The notes beneath the pieces are model-generated. The model made no database searches. It saw only the letters and a list, made by a program, of their open reading frames with translations, and had not been told where the DNA came from. 64,000 nucleotides of DNA from Streptomyces jeddahensis (GTDB lineage: Bacteria > Actinomycetota > Actinomycetes > Streptomycetales > Streptomycetaceae): assembly GCF_001642995.1 (NCBI RefSeq), contig NZ_LOHS01000072.1, positions 88,704 through 152,703 of the forward strand, in the 5' to 3' direction. Positions within the stretch are counted from its first letter, which is position 1. Each line of letters opens with the position of its first letter. The position numbers were made by a program, and so were the translations under genes. Positions 1 through 8,242 of this stretch are shown one piece after another.

Positions 1-32
1 TGAACGGCCATCAGTCGCAACTGCTCAGTCAA
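1..32 (-). CDS. mca: mycothiol S-conjugate amidase Mca, N-terminus only (cut by window edge)
   Basis: Reading the minus strand from a TTG at 32 gives MTEQLRLMAVH, the conserved start of actinobacterial Mca, a zinc hydrolase that cleaves mycothiol S-conjugates in the cytoplasm during detoxification. A GAGGGA ribosome binding site lies 7 bases upstream of the TTG. The metal-binding AHPDDE motif would follow just outside the window. The gene is divergent from the DUF4307 gene, an arrangement I recall for Streptomyces. The identification rests on 11 residues plus context, so it is strong but not complete. Confidence 0.8.
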   Translation of the reverse strand, partial: MTEQLRLMAV

Positions 33-225
33 GACTCGTTCCCTCGGTGGTCTCGGCGGTGGTGTGACCCCGCCCACGGTCGTCGGACAGCGGTGTGGGG
101 CGGCGGTCGGCCGGCGGGTGGCAGGCTTCTATAGTGACCGACTCGGGGGGCGATTCATTCCAGGGCCCGCCCCGGCCGCCCCGAACCGGCCGGATCCGGC
201 CCCCGGCCCTTGCGAGAGGACGATC

Positions 226-657
226 ATGAGCGCAGTGCGGGACGCCGGCACCAGCGGCTCCGCCGCGCGGCCACCGGAGGGCCGCTACGGCCACTCCGCG
301 TCCGCGGACGAGCGCGCCGACCGCAAGCTCAAAATCGTCGGTGCGGTGCTGGGCGCGGCTCTGCTCGCGTTCGTCGGCTGGGCCGGGTACGACTACATCG
401 CCGGGACGAAGATCAGCGGCGAGGTGATCAAGTTCGACGTGGTCTCGGACCGTGCGGTCGAGGTGCATCTCGAGGTGCGCAAGGACGAGGACGCCAAGGG
501 CTACTGCACCGTGCGCTCGCAGGCCGAGGACGGCGCCGAGGTCGGCCGCGCCGACTTCCGCTTCGACCAGCACTCCAGCCGGATGGACAAGGTCGTCACG
601 CTGCGTACGACGTCCCGTGGCACCACGGCCGAGCTGGTGGGCTGCCACGGCGACTGA
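226..657 (+). CDS. DUF4307 family single-pass membrane protein
   Basis: Small protein of 143 residues that starts at the ATG at 226 behind GAGAGGA; the longer open frame upstream has no ribosome binding site. Residues 1-35 are polar, about 37-57 form one transmembrane helix, and the rest is a predicted extracytoplasmic domain with two cysteines, one in GYCTVRSQ and one near the C-terminus. This fits the actinobacterial DUF4307 family, whose function is not known. It sits between mca and greA, in the same direction as greA but with its own start region about 225 bp from it. Confidence 0.85.
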   Translation: MSAVRDAGTSGSAARPPEGRYGHSASADERADRKLKIVGAVLGAALLAFVGWAGYDYIAGTKISGEVIKFDVVSDRAVEVHLEVRKDEDAKGYCTVRSQAEDGAEVGRADFRFDQHSSRMDKVVTLRTTSRGTTAELVGCHGD

Positions 658-884
658 CACGGGCCCTGACCGGCGAGGCCGGGCGGGGCGGGGCGGACGC
701 GCCCGGAGAGTAGCGCGGGTGTTTTCTCACTCCGTCGCCTGACCTGCGGCGACGTAAATCTCAGGCCTTATGTCCTCCCCGTTCCGCCACTGAATTGTTA
801 GGCTCGTGGTTTCGCCCACCTGTGAAGGAACATCTTTCTGGGTAGGGCGATGCTTTGTATTCCCAGTACCGACGAGGAGCACCT

Positions 885-1382
885 GTGACCCAGACCAGCG
901 AGAACGTCACCTGGCTGACCCAGGAGGCGTACAACCAGCTCAAGGCCGAGCTGGAGTACCTGTCTGGTCCTGCGCGTGCCGAGATCGCCGCCAAGATCGC
1001 GGCTGCGCGCGAGGAGGGCGACCTGCGGGAGAACGGCGGGTACCACGCGGCCAAGGAGGAGCAGGGCAAGCAGGAGCTCCGCGTGCGCCAGCTGACCCAG
1101 CTTCTGGAGAATGCGAAGGTCGGCGAGGCGCCCGCCGCGGAGGGCGTGGTGGCGCCCGGCATGGTCGTGACGATCGCCTTCGACGGCGACGAGGACGACA
1201 CGCTGACGTTCCTGCTGGCCTCGCGTGAGTACGCCAGCGAGGACATCGAGACGTACTCGCCGCAGTCCCCGCTGGGCACCGGCGTGAACGGCAAGAAGGT
1301 CGGCGAGGACGCGCAGTACGAACTGCCGAACGGCAAGTTCGCCTCGGTGAAGATCCTCGAGGCCAAGCCGTACCAGGGCTGA
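885..1382 (+). CDS. greA: transcription elongation factor GreA
   Basis: GreA rescues backtracked RNA polymerase by stimulating transcript cleavage. The protein starts at the GTG at 885 behind GAGGAG and has 165 residues, normal for the family. The N-terminal coiled coil includes AAREEGDLRENGGYHAAKEE, with the acidic tip residues that coordinate the catalytic metal in polymerase. The C-terminal FKBP-like half follows, with the typical YSPQSPLG segment. The gene is monocistronic and ends at a strong hairpin. Confidence 0.97.
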   Translation: MTQTSENVTWLTQEAYNQLKAELEYLSGPARAEIAAKIAAAREEGDLRENGGYHAAKEEQGKQELRVRQLTQLLENAKVGEAPAAEGVVAPGMVVTIAFDGDEDDTLTFLLASREYASEDIETYSPQSPLGTGVNGKKVGEDAQYELPNGKFASVKILEAKPYQG

Positions 1383-1406
1383 CACCAGGCCCACGCGCAC
1401 ACCAGG

Positions 1407-1452
1407 CATACGGCGATGCCCCCGGGTGTAGTCCCGGGGGCATCGCCGTATG
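1407..1452. terminator. 20-bp perfect hairpin after greA
   Basis: The arms at 1407-1426 and 1433-1452 are perfectly complementary over 20 bp with a 6-base loop. There is no T tract, as is usual in Streptomyces. The hairpin lies between greA and the oppositely oriented permease 3' end, so it can serve both strands. Confidence 0.9.
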
Positions 1453-1456
1453 TGGG

Positions 1457-1593
1457 TCAGGCCGTCGCGTTGCGGTACTTGCGGACGGCCAGGGTCCGGA
1501 AGACCGCGATGATCAGCACGGACCAGATGAGCGAGGCCCAGACGGGGTGCTGCATGGGCCACGCCGACGAGTCGACCACGCCCGGGTTCCCGA
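1457..1593 (-). pseudogene. displaced 3' end of a DrrB-like ABC permease gene (attL side)
   Basis: The minus strand encodes GNPGVVDSSAWPMQHPVW followed by about 26 more residues and a TGA at 1457. It is closely similar to the last 45 or so residues of the intact permease whose gene ends at 6087 (there GNLPPGFQTPDAWPMQHPVW). The two copies share an identical 17-bp stretch at 1545-1561 and 6175-6191 but differ at many synonymous sites elsewhere, so this is a diverged homologue and not a recent duplication. The copy lies beside the host greA terminator. I infer that it is the original chromosomal 3' end, cut off when the element at 1594-6229 inserted. The crossover point cannot be fixed by eye. 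Confidence 0.75.
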
Positions 1594-3480
1594 CGTGACT
1601 TCCATGGGCGGCAGGACCATGAGTGGCGGCACAGGGACCCCGCCAGAGCCCTTCAGAGCCTCCATGGCAGCCTGCCAGGCGCCCGAGGTGCGCCAGGCTT
1701 CCACACGCCGCCTCACAGCGCTCCAGGAGTTCCCGGAGACCTTCACGTCACTCCACCGGGCAGCAGTGCGGAGCTTCCACGTGATCGCGTCGAACATCTC
1801 GCGCTTCGGTGTCCAGTTCTGGCGAGAGTCGGGAAGTAGGGCATCAACCCTCCCCCACTCCTCATCGCTGATCTTGAAGGGCACCAGCGCGTCCGTCTCC
1901 CTGTGCCACTCCGTGAGGGGGTCGGCGATCCCCTTCCGGCGCGGCTGCCCCTTGCCGACCACCTGTACGCGGATTTCCAGCAGCTCAAGCAGGTCCCGAC
2001 GCTGCGCGGGAGTGAAGGAGTCCATCTCGGTCGCCTGCTCTTCCACGAGGGCAATGATCTCGTCCGCCCGCTGCTGCTGATCTTCGGCTTCTCGGAGCCA
2101 GCGAGCCACACGGTCATGCTCGGCGGTCAGTTCGTTTTCCTTCGCTTGGAGGGCTTGTTTCACCTCCCGGATCGTCTCCTCGTCGATCTCGTCTCCGGCG
2201 CCCTCACCCAACTCGTCCTCAAAGAGCTGGGTGAGCTTTTGGAGGAGCTGACCCTTGCGGCTGGCCTTCTTCTTCTCGATCTGCGCCTCCAGCTCAGTGA
2301 GACGCGCCCGATACGTCTCGGCGCGTTCCGGGATCACTCCCAACCACTTGGCAGTGAGCGCCCTGAACTTGTCCACGTCCGAGAGCAGGGCCTCAACCTC
2401 AGCCCAGATGGCCTTTTCAACGTCGGGTGCGGGAAGCTCTGCGCACTCGCACTTCAGCCCCAGCCGCTTGCCCATGCACCGGTAGTAGCCGATGGGAGAT
2501 TCTGCCGACTTTCCTCCCGTGTAGTAGCCGCCACACAGCGCGTGCAGTCGCCCCGTGAACAGGTAGTGATTGAGGCTCTTCTTCTTGAACGACCGCCGGT
2601 TGAGAGCCTTGCGAAGGGATTCCACACGCTTCGGATCACTGATGGGCCGGGGAACCTCGATCCGGAAGACCTCAAAGGCCTCCTCTTCGTCATCCTCCGT
2701 GGTGCGTTCAATGCGAAACTCCACGTATCCGTCAAGGGCTGTGGAGTTGAGCCGCTTGGCCAGGTTCGTACCGGTCCACGGCAGGCCCTTACGAGTACGG
2801 ATGCCGAGGCTGTTCAGATGCTCGGCAGCCTCGTCCCGCGAGTAACCAAGGTCCACGATCAGGTTCGCGGCGAGATTGATCACGTGCACCTCGTCCTCAC
2901 AGAGGACCGGAATTGCCTTGCTGCCCGTACCGCTGAGGGTCACGCCGTACGGAGGTTGCCCCAGGGGCCAGCCGCCAGCAGCCAACTTCTGGTCCCGACC
3001 GCCCGTGGTTCGCTCAAGGATCAGGGTGTGTTCCAGCTCCGCCATGTACGACAGCAGGCTGAGCATGATGCCGAACAGTTCGTCGTCACTGTCCAGACGA
3101 CCATCCGCCGTAGCAACCCTGATCTTGTGGTGCTTGGTGGCGTTGAACACCCAGAGGTGGATGTCCTCCATGGTCCGCCCGATGCGGTCCAACTTGCCGA
3201 AGACGACGAGGTCAATCAGACCCTTCTCAATTGCTTCGGTCATCTCGTCGAGGTCAGGTCGCGAGTCCTTCTTTCCGGACTCTCCACTGTCAACGTAGAT
3301 CTTGTGAATCTTGTACTTGCCAGGGCCGAGCTTGTAGTTCAGCCATGCCTTGCACTGCTTTTCCTGAGCGCCAAGGCCGTATCCCTCGACCTGCTTCGCG
3401 GTCGATACGCGAAGGTAGATGGCTACCCGAATCACGCCCCGAGCGGTCCGGCGCCCGCGCATGACGGTACCCTTCCCCAT
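1513..3480 (-). CDS. large serine recombinase (integrase) with C-terminal IS5-transposase-like domain
   Basis: 655 residues from the ATG at 3480, behind GGAGGG. Domains: resolvase catalytic domain with nucleophile Ser26 in YLRVSTAKQ and the FGKLDRIGRTMEDI helix; recombinase domain around WPLGQPPYGV; a zinc-ribbon region with fewer cysteines than usual (LHALCGGYYTGG, then CMGKRLGLKCEC); a coiled coil around 385-500. Residues about 537-609 (ISDEEWGRVDALLPDSRQ to WQAAMEAL) look like the DUF4096 N-terminal domain of IS5-family transposases, which is unusual in an integrase. The last 26 codons run into the displaced permease fragment, so the C-terminal tail is encoded by host DNA. It probably catalyses integration of the surrounding element. 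Confidence 0.9.
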   Translation of the reverse strand: MGKGTVMRGRRTARGVIRVAIYLRVSTAKQVEGYGLGAQEKQCKAWLNYKLGPGKYKIHKIYVDSGESGKKDSRPDLDEMTEAIEKGLIDLVVFGKLDRIGRTMEDIHLWVFNATKHHKIRVATADGRLDSDDELFGIMLSLLSYMAELEHTLILERTTGGRDQKLAAGGWPLGQPPYGVTLSGTGSKAIPVLCEDEVHVINLAANLIVDLGYSRDEAAEHLNSLGIRTRKGLPWTGTNLAKRLNSTALDGYVEFRIERTTEDDEEEAFEVFRIEVPRPISDPKRVESLRKALNRRSFKKKSLNHYLFTGRLHALCGGYYTGGKSAESPIGYYRCMGKRLGLKCECAELPAPDVEKAIWAEVEALLSDVDKFRALTAKWLGVIPERAETYRARLTELEAQIEKKKASRKGQLLQKLTQLFEDELGEGAGDEIDEETIREVKQALQAKENELTAEHDRVARWLREAEDQQQRADEIIALVEEQATEMDSFTPAQRRDLLELLEIRVQVVGKGQPRRKGIADPLTEWHRETDALVPFKISDEEWGRVDALLPDSRQNWTPKREMFDAITWKLRTAARWSDVKVSGNSWSAVRRRVEAWRTSGAWQAAMEALKGSGGVPVPPLMVLPPMEVTSGTRAWSTRRRGPCSTPSGPRSSGPC

Positions 3481-3524
3481 GTCAGTCCCTCCGTGACTGG
3501 CAGGCTGGTCCACGACCGGCCTGG

Positions 3525-3550
3525 CCCCAGGGGGTGGCCGCCCCCTGGGG
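3525..3550. terminator. 10-bp hairpin upstream of the integrase
   Basis: CCCCAGGGGG at 3525-3534 pairs perfectly with CCCCCTGGGG at 3541-3550 across a 6-base loop. It lies 45-70 bp upstream of the integrase start, so it could insulate the gene from upstream transcription or act in its leader. Confidence 0.6.
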
Positions 3551-3704
3551 TCTCCATGTGATGCTTCATCAGAATAGCTGCCCTACGTTGTTACTCGACA
3601 GGCGGTCTCAGTTAACTTTCGTCCTGCTCACGCCTGTTGAGCAGGAGATCGAACAAAAGGTCAGCAATTCGCTGCTCTTCGTGTTCGCCCCACTCAACAG
3701 TGGG

Positions 3705-3910
3705 CTAGCGAGAAATGACTTCGCCGGGTTGCGGCTTCGTCCTCTTCTTCGGGCAGTTCATTTGCCCCATCCCCGTTCGTCCATTGCTTCGCGGGGCGAA
3801 CTCACGGCTTTGGGCGAGGTCTTCCGCGATTCCGCGATTCTGGCAGCGAATTGGGCAGCACCAGGTGTGTAGTCGAAGCCGACATAGCGCCAGGTGGCTT
3901 CTGTGATAGT
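3705..3910 (-). pseudogene. remnant coding stretch and 18-codon ORF upstream of the integrase
   Basis: On the minus strand an open frame without a start codon reads TITEATWRYVGFDYTPGAAQ and continues for 30 more residues to a TGA at 3758. Its composition looks protein-coding. The stop overlaps, in ATGA fashion, an ATG at 3761 that opens an 18-codon ORF (MNCPKKRTKPQPGEVISR, stop at 3705). A CCCACT/AGTGGG hairpin at 3689-3704 follows directly. The upstream frame is blocked by a TAA, so the first gene seems to have lost its 5' end. I do not recognise either product. They could be leftovers of an excisionase or regulator of the element. Confidence 0.3.
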
Positions 3911-4152
3911 GCCCGTGCCACCCGGGGGTGGCGGCGGCCGGTGAGGATCACGATTCGTGCAGCGGCTCAGTTAGTCGCTAGGGTGCCAGGTCACGACCGC
4001 ACCCGTTCGATCCACGGGCCGGTCAGGGCTCTGCCGCAGTTGGTGGCACCTCCACGGCTGCCGTGCTGATCTCTGCCTGCCCGGGCCTGGGATACGGGGG
4101 CGATCCTCACGGCGGGGCAGTCGGGCCCCGGCCGACGGGTCAGGAGGAACGA
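3911..4152. other. intergenic segment between element remnants and IMPDH gene
   Basis: No supportable gene. It holds a CCACC/GGTGG inverted repeat near 3927-3940 and the leader of the IMP dehydrogenase gene, with AGGAGG at 4142-4147. Confidence 0.5.
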
Positions 4153-5649
4153 GTGGCGCAGATCATCGCCGAGGTCTCACGTACGTTCAACGAGTTTCTG
4201 CTCTTGCCGAACCGGACTCGGACCGACTGCTCGGCTGCGACGGTTGACCTGCGCACGCCCCTGGTGCGGCACATCGCGGGCGAGGCGTCGGCGATCGAGT
4301 TGCAGTCCCCGTTCACGTCTGCGATCATGCAGGCCGTCAGCACGCCCGATCTCGCGATCGCGCTCGCGCGCAACGGTGGTCTCAGCTTCCTGCACCACAA
4401 CCAGCCGATCCAGGGCCAGGCTGCAGCGGTCCGCCAGGTGAAGAACTTCAAGGCCGGATTCGTCACCAGCGACACCAACGTCCGCCCCGACGACAGCCTG
4501 AGCCTCCTGGTCGACGTGATGCGCCGCACCGGTCACAGCACCGCCGCAGTCACCCACGACGGGACTGCCACCGGCCGCCTGCTCGGCCTGGTGACCTCCC
4601 GGGACTTCCACCCCCAGCGCCATGACCTGGACGGACCGGTCAGCGGCCGGATGACCGCTATCGCCGACCTGGCCCATGCCGGGTCCGACATCACACTTTC
4701 CGAGGCCAACGCGCGGCTGTGGGACGAACGGCTGGACTGCCTCCCGGTGCTGGATACCGAGGGTCACCTCCAGCATCTGGTGTTCCGTTCCGACTACACG
4801 GACAACAAGCGCTTCCCGAACCAGCTCGTTGACGCTGCCAAGCGTCTGCGCGTGGGCGCGGGTATCAACACCCACGACTATCAGGAGCGCGTCCCGGCCC
4901 TGCTGGAGGCGGGCGCGGACGCGCTGTGCTTCGACTCGTCCGACGGCTACAGCGACTGGCAGGCGCAGGCTCTGACCTGGGTGAAGAAGCACTATCCGGA
5001 GATCCCGGTCGGTGGCGGCAACGTAGTCGACGGCGAGGCGTTCACCTTTCTCGCCGAGGCGGGGGCGGACTTCGTCAAGGTCGGGGTGGGCGGCGGCTCC
5101 ATCTGCATCACTCGGGACCAGAAGGGCATCGGGCGCGGCCAGGCCAGCGCTGTGCTGGACGTCGCGGCGGCCCGGGACGCCTTCCGCGAGCGCACCGGCG
5201 AGTACGTGCCGATCTGCTCCGATGGCGGGCTGGTGCACGACTACCACGTGGCCCTGGCGCTGGCGATGGGAGCCGACTTCGTCATGATGGGGCGCTACTT
5301 CGCACGCTTCGACCAGGCGGCCGGCGCGAAGCTGCCCACCCGTGACGGCTTCGTGAAGGAGTACTGGGGTGAGGGCTCGAACCGGGCCCGCAACTGGCAG
5401 CGCTACGGCCAGGGAGGCCAGGAGCTGGTCTTCGAAGAAGGCGTGGACGGCTACGTCCCCTACGCCGGCGACCTCAACGAAGGGCTCGCCCTGACCATCG
5501 CCAAGCTCAAGACCACAATGGTCTCCTGCGGCTCCAAAACCCTGCCGGAGTTCCAGGCCACGGCCCGGCTGACCCTCGTTTCAGAGCAGAGCTTCCAAGA
5601 GAGCCACGCCAACGTCACCCTGCGGGACACCCCGGCGACGGTCTCCTGA
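4153..5649 (+). CDS. IMP dehydrogenase, Tritrichomonas foetus-type, carried by the element
   Basis: Oxidises IMP to XMP with NAD, the committed step of GTP synthesis. 498 residues from the GTG at 4153 (AGGAGG 5 bases upstream), close to the 503 of the T. foetus enzyme. A CBS-domain region spans about 95-220. The catalytic cysteine is Cys318 in GGGSICITRDQKGIGRGQ and the flap base pair is Arg417-Tyr418 in ARNWQRYG; both sit one residue before Cys319 and Arg418-Tyr419 of T. foetus IMPDH. The motifs VPYAGDLNEG and CSDGGLVHDYHVALA also match that branch. All key residues are present, so it should be active. A Streptomyces genome should also have a core guaB; this one lies between a serine recombinase and an IS remnant, which suggests mobile cargo. 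The T. foetus enzyme is known to be weakly sensitive to mycophenolic acid; resistance here is inference. Confidence 0.93.
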   Translation: MAQIIAEVSRTFNEFLLLPNRTRTDCSAATVDLRTPLVRHIAGEASAIELQSPFTSAIMQAVSTPDLAIALARNGGLSFLHHNQPIQGQAAAVRQVKNFKAGFVTSDTNVRPDDSLSLLVDVMRRTGHSTAAVTHDGTATGRLLGLVTSRDFHPQRHDLDGPVSGRMTAIADLAHAGSDITLSEANARLWDERLDCLPVLDTEGHLQHLVFRSDYTDNKRFPNQLVDAAKRLRVGAGINTHDYQERVPALLEAGADALCFDSSDGYSDWQAQALTWVKKHYPEIPVGGGNVVDGEAFTFLAEAGADFVKVGVGGGSICITRDQKGIGRGQASAVLDVAAARDAFRERTGEYVPICSDGGLVHDYHVALALAMGADFVMMGRYFARFDQAAGAKLPTRDGFVKEYWGEGSNRARNWQRYGQGGQELVFEEGVDGYVPYAGDLNEGLALTIAKLKTTMVSCGSKTLPEFQATARLTLVSEQSFQESHANVTLRDTPATVS

Positions 5650-5813
5650 CAAGCTGCCGGGTTCCGACGAAAGAACTACCGGTCGGAGGGGAATAGTGCA
5701 CGGTTGGAATAACCCCCTCCCGCCAGTAAGAGCTCGTCATTCAATCTCATTGAGCGGCACTGGTCTGCCGCGACTGGTATGACGATTCGGCCGTTCGGGA
5801 TGGTGCGACTATC

Positions 5814-5870
5814 CGGCCGTGGATCGTGGACGATGACCTGTGGGCGCTGATCGAGCCCTTGCTGCCGCCG
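5814..5870 (+). pseudogene. remnant of IS5-family transposase, N-terminus only
   Basis: The plus strand reads RPWIVDDDLWALIEPLLPP, the highly conserved N-terminus of many Streptomyces IS5-family transposases. Similarity stops abruptly after LLPP, and the following frame reads into unrelated sequence. This is a fragment of at most 20 codons. It marks old transposition inside the element. The remaining sequence at 5650-5971 shows no other gene. Confidence 0.7.
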
Positions 5871-5971
5871 CGCCGCAACCTCCGAGATCTGCTCACTCCT
5901 CGGGGAACTTCGCGACACCGATGTGGCAGGCGCGCCAGTGCCACCCCAAGCCACAGCGCCCGCACAAGAGG

Positions 5972-5997
5972 AGCCCCCCTCCGTGGGGAGGGGGGCT
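5972..5997. terminator. terminator of the ABC permease operon
   Basis: The 11-bp perfect stem AGCCCCCCTCC/GGAGGGGGGCT with a 4-base loop lies about 90 bp downstream of the permease stop on the minus strand. Confidence 0.8.
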
Positions 5998-6086
5998 TCG
6001 TCAGAGGCCGTTCTCTGCGTGCTCGGTGCGGCGTGCCGGCCAGCCGCAACCTAGCCGACTTTGGCGAACAGGATCCGGCGGAGCCA

Positions 6087-6944
6087 TCAACCGGCCGCCC
6101 GGCGGTACTTGCGGACCGCGAGCGTACGGAAGAACAGGATGATCACGACCGACCAGATCAGCGAGGCCCAAACTGGGTGCTGCATGGGCCAGGCGTCGGG
6201 CGTCTGGAAGCCCGGGGGAAGGTTGCCGAACAGCTCGCGGCACGCCTGCACGGTGGCGCTGAACGGGTTCCACTCCGCGATGTGCCGCAGGAAGGACGGC
6301 ATCTGGTTCGCGTCCACGAACGCATTCGAGATGAACGTCAGCGGAAACAGCCAGATCAGACCGCCCGAGGTCGCCGCTTCAGGAGTGCGCACGGACAGGC
6401 CGATGAGCGCGCCGATCCACGAGAACGCATACCCGAACAGCAGGAGCAGGCCGAATCCGGCGAGCACCTTGCCGAAGTTCTCGTGCGTGCGCCAGCCGAC
6501 CAGCACGGCGACGACCGCGAGGACGAGCAGGGTCAGCGCCGTCTGTACCAGGTCGGCGAGGGTGCGCCCCGTCAGGACCGCACCGCGCGCCATGGGCAGG
6601 GAGCGGAAGCGGTCGATGAGGCCCTTGTGCATGTCGTCGGCGATGCCCGCCCCCGCGCCCGCCGTGGCGAACGTGACGGTCTGGGCGAAGATGCCGGCCA
6701 TCAGGAATTCGCGGTAGGCCTGGGTGGAGCTGGACGAGCCGACCTGGATCGAGCCGCCGAACACGTAGGTGAACAGCACCACGAACATGACGGGCTGGAT
6801 CAGCCCAAAAATGAGCATCTCGGGAATCCGGCCCATACGAATCAAATTCCGGCGGGCGATGACCAGGGAGTCCCGGACGGACTGCCCGACACCGCCGACC
6901 CCCTTGGGCGCGCTGATCGGTGCGGCATCGGTCACGGCGGTCAC
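6087..6944 (-). CDS. ABC-2 type transporter permease, DrrB-like
   Basis: Membrane partner of the ATPase just upstream. 285 residues from a GTG at 6944 that overlaps the ATPase stop by 3 bases, so the two are translationally coupled. About six membrane helices are visible, with the ABC-2 signature region around GAGAGIADDMHKGLIDRFRS (about 91-110) typical of the DrrB/daunorubicin-resistance family. It probably exports a lipid, antibiotic or other hydrophobic compound; the substrate cannot be read. The last 45 or so codons have a diverged second copy at 1457-1593, so this 3' end was probably supplied by the integrated element. The reading frame is intact. Confidence 0.92.
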   Translation of the reverse strand: MTAVTDAAPISAPKGVGGVGQSVRDSLVIARRNLIRMGRIPEMLIFGLIQPVMFVVLFTYVFGGSIQVGSSSSTQAYREFLMAGIFAQTVTFATAGAGAGIADDMHKGLIDRFRSLPMARGAVLTGRTLADLVQTALTLLVLAVVAVLVGWRTHENFGKVLAGFGLLLLFGYAFSWIGALIGLSVRTPEAATSGGLIWLFPLTFISNAFVDANQMPSFLRHIAEWNPFSATVQACRELFGNLPPGFQTPDAWPMQHPVWASLIWSVVIILFFRTLAVRKYRRAAG

Positions 6945-7984
6945 TTCGCGGCCTCCTTCTCGGCGTTCTGAGCGTTCTGGGCCTTCTGGGCCCTGCCCGG
7001 GGTGGTGGTGCCCTCGCCCTCTTCGCCGTTGTCCCCCACGGCGTCCTCCGCGGCGTGGCCCGTCAGGGAGATGAAGACGTCGTCGAGGGTGGGGCGGCGC
7101 AGCCCGATGTCGTCGATGGCGATGCCGCGGGTGTCGAGCTCACGGATGATCTCGGCGAGCAGTTTGGCGCCGCCGGTGACCGGGACAGTCAGCTTGCGCG
7201 TGTGGCTCTCGGCCGCCACCTCGCCCTTGCCGAATCCGCGCAGCACCTCCGAGGCGGGCGTGATCTCCTCCGGCTCGTGCACGACGACCTCGACGCGCTC
7301 GCCGCCGGTCTGCGCCTTGAGCTGGTCGGCGGTGCCGCGGGCGATGACGCGGCCGTGGTCGACGACGCAGATGTCGTGCGCCAGACGGTCGGCCTCTTCG
7401 AGGTACTGCGTGGTGAGCAGCAGCGTCGTACCGCCCGAGACGAGTTCCTCGATGACCTCCCACAGCGCCTGGCGGTTGCGCGGGTCGAGGCCGGTCGTCG
7501 GCTCGTCCATGAACATCACGGGCGGCGAGACGACCAGTGCGGCGGCGAGGTCGAGGCGGCGGCGCATGCCTCCGGAGTACGTCTTGGCGGGGCGGTCGGC
7601 CGCGTCCGTCAGGTTGAACCGCTCCAGGAGCTCCGCGGCGCGCGCTTTGGCGGCCTTGGCCCTCATCTGGTAGAGCTGGCCGACCATCTGGAGGTTCTCA
7701 CGGCCCGTCAGATACTCGTCGACGGCGGCGAACTGGCCGGACAGGCCGATGGAGCGCCGCACCTCGTTGGGGTGCTTGAGGACGTCGATGCCCGCGACGA
7801 CCGCCCGGCCGCTGTCGGGTTGCAGCAGCGTCGTCAGACAGCGCACCGCGGTGGTCTTGCCCGCGCCGTTCGGCCCGAGCAGGCCCAGCACGGTTCCCTC
7901 CGGGACATCGAGGTCGACGCCGTCCAGAGCCCTTACGTCGCCGAAGGTCTTCACCAGGCCTTCGGCGTAGATGGCGCCTGGCAT
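6941..7984 (-). CDS. ABC transporter ATPase, DrrA-like (daunorubicin-resistance family)
   Basis: 347 residues when started at the ATG at 7984 (MPGAIYAEGLVKTFGDVRAL) behind GGGGGA; the longer open frame is upstream noise. Walker A is GPNGAGKTT, the ABC signature is YSGGMRRRLDLA, and Walker B is VMFMDEPTTGLDP with the H-loop region following. The C-terminus has the DrrA-type RRPTLDDVFISLTG motif. It energises export through the coupled permease at 6087-6944. The operon runs toward the integrated element and greA. The 258 bp to ilvA should hold the promoter. Confidence 0.93.
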   Translation of the reverse strand: MPGAIYAEGLVKTFGDVRALDGVDLDVPEGTVLGLLGPNGAGKTTAVRCLTTLLQPDSGRAVVAGIDVLKHPNEVRRSIGLSGQFAAVDEYLTGRENLQMVGQLYQMRAKAAKARAAELLERFNLTDAADRPAKTYSGGMRRRLDLAAALVVSPPVMFMDEPTTGLDPRNRQALWEVIEELVSGGTTLLLTTQYLEEADRLAHDICVVDHGRVIARGTADQLKAQTGGERVEVVVHEPEEITPASEVLRGFGKGEVAAESHTRKLTVPVTGGAKLLAEIIRELDTRGIAIDDIGLRRPTLDDVFISLTGHAAEDAVGDNGEEGEGTTTPGRAQKAQNAQNAEKEAAK

Positions 7985-8242
7985 ATGGGTTCCCCCAGGG
8001 GTGTGGGTGATTTTTACGGAAAGCTTGGGTGTGCCCGTTGGTGCTGGGCGAATGGGTCCGTGAGTCACTGCACGGGTGAGCCGAATCGACCGGTAGGCGC
8101 GACACCTCGCCCAGCTGTGCGACGAGGGCACACACTATCGCGATACATCGCGTCTGCTCAACCGCTTTTCCAAACCCGGCAACCCTCGGAGAACAGGGCC
8201 GCCGCCGTCAACGGATTTTCCGGCTTTCCTCTGTCCCGCCGG

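Noticed and set aside
4005..4021. Possible tRNA T-arm (CCCGT-TCGATCC-ACGGG)
   Set aside because: The loop is out of register for TTCxAxx, and no acceptor, D or anticodon arms can be drawn around it.
5650..5971. Further genes in the right part of the integrated element
   Set aside because: The open frames lack starts with ribosome binding sites and family motifs; only the IS5 fragment is recognisable.
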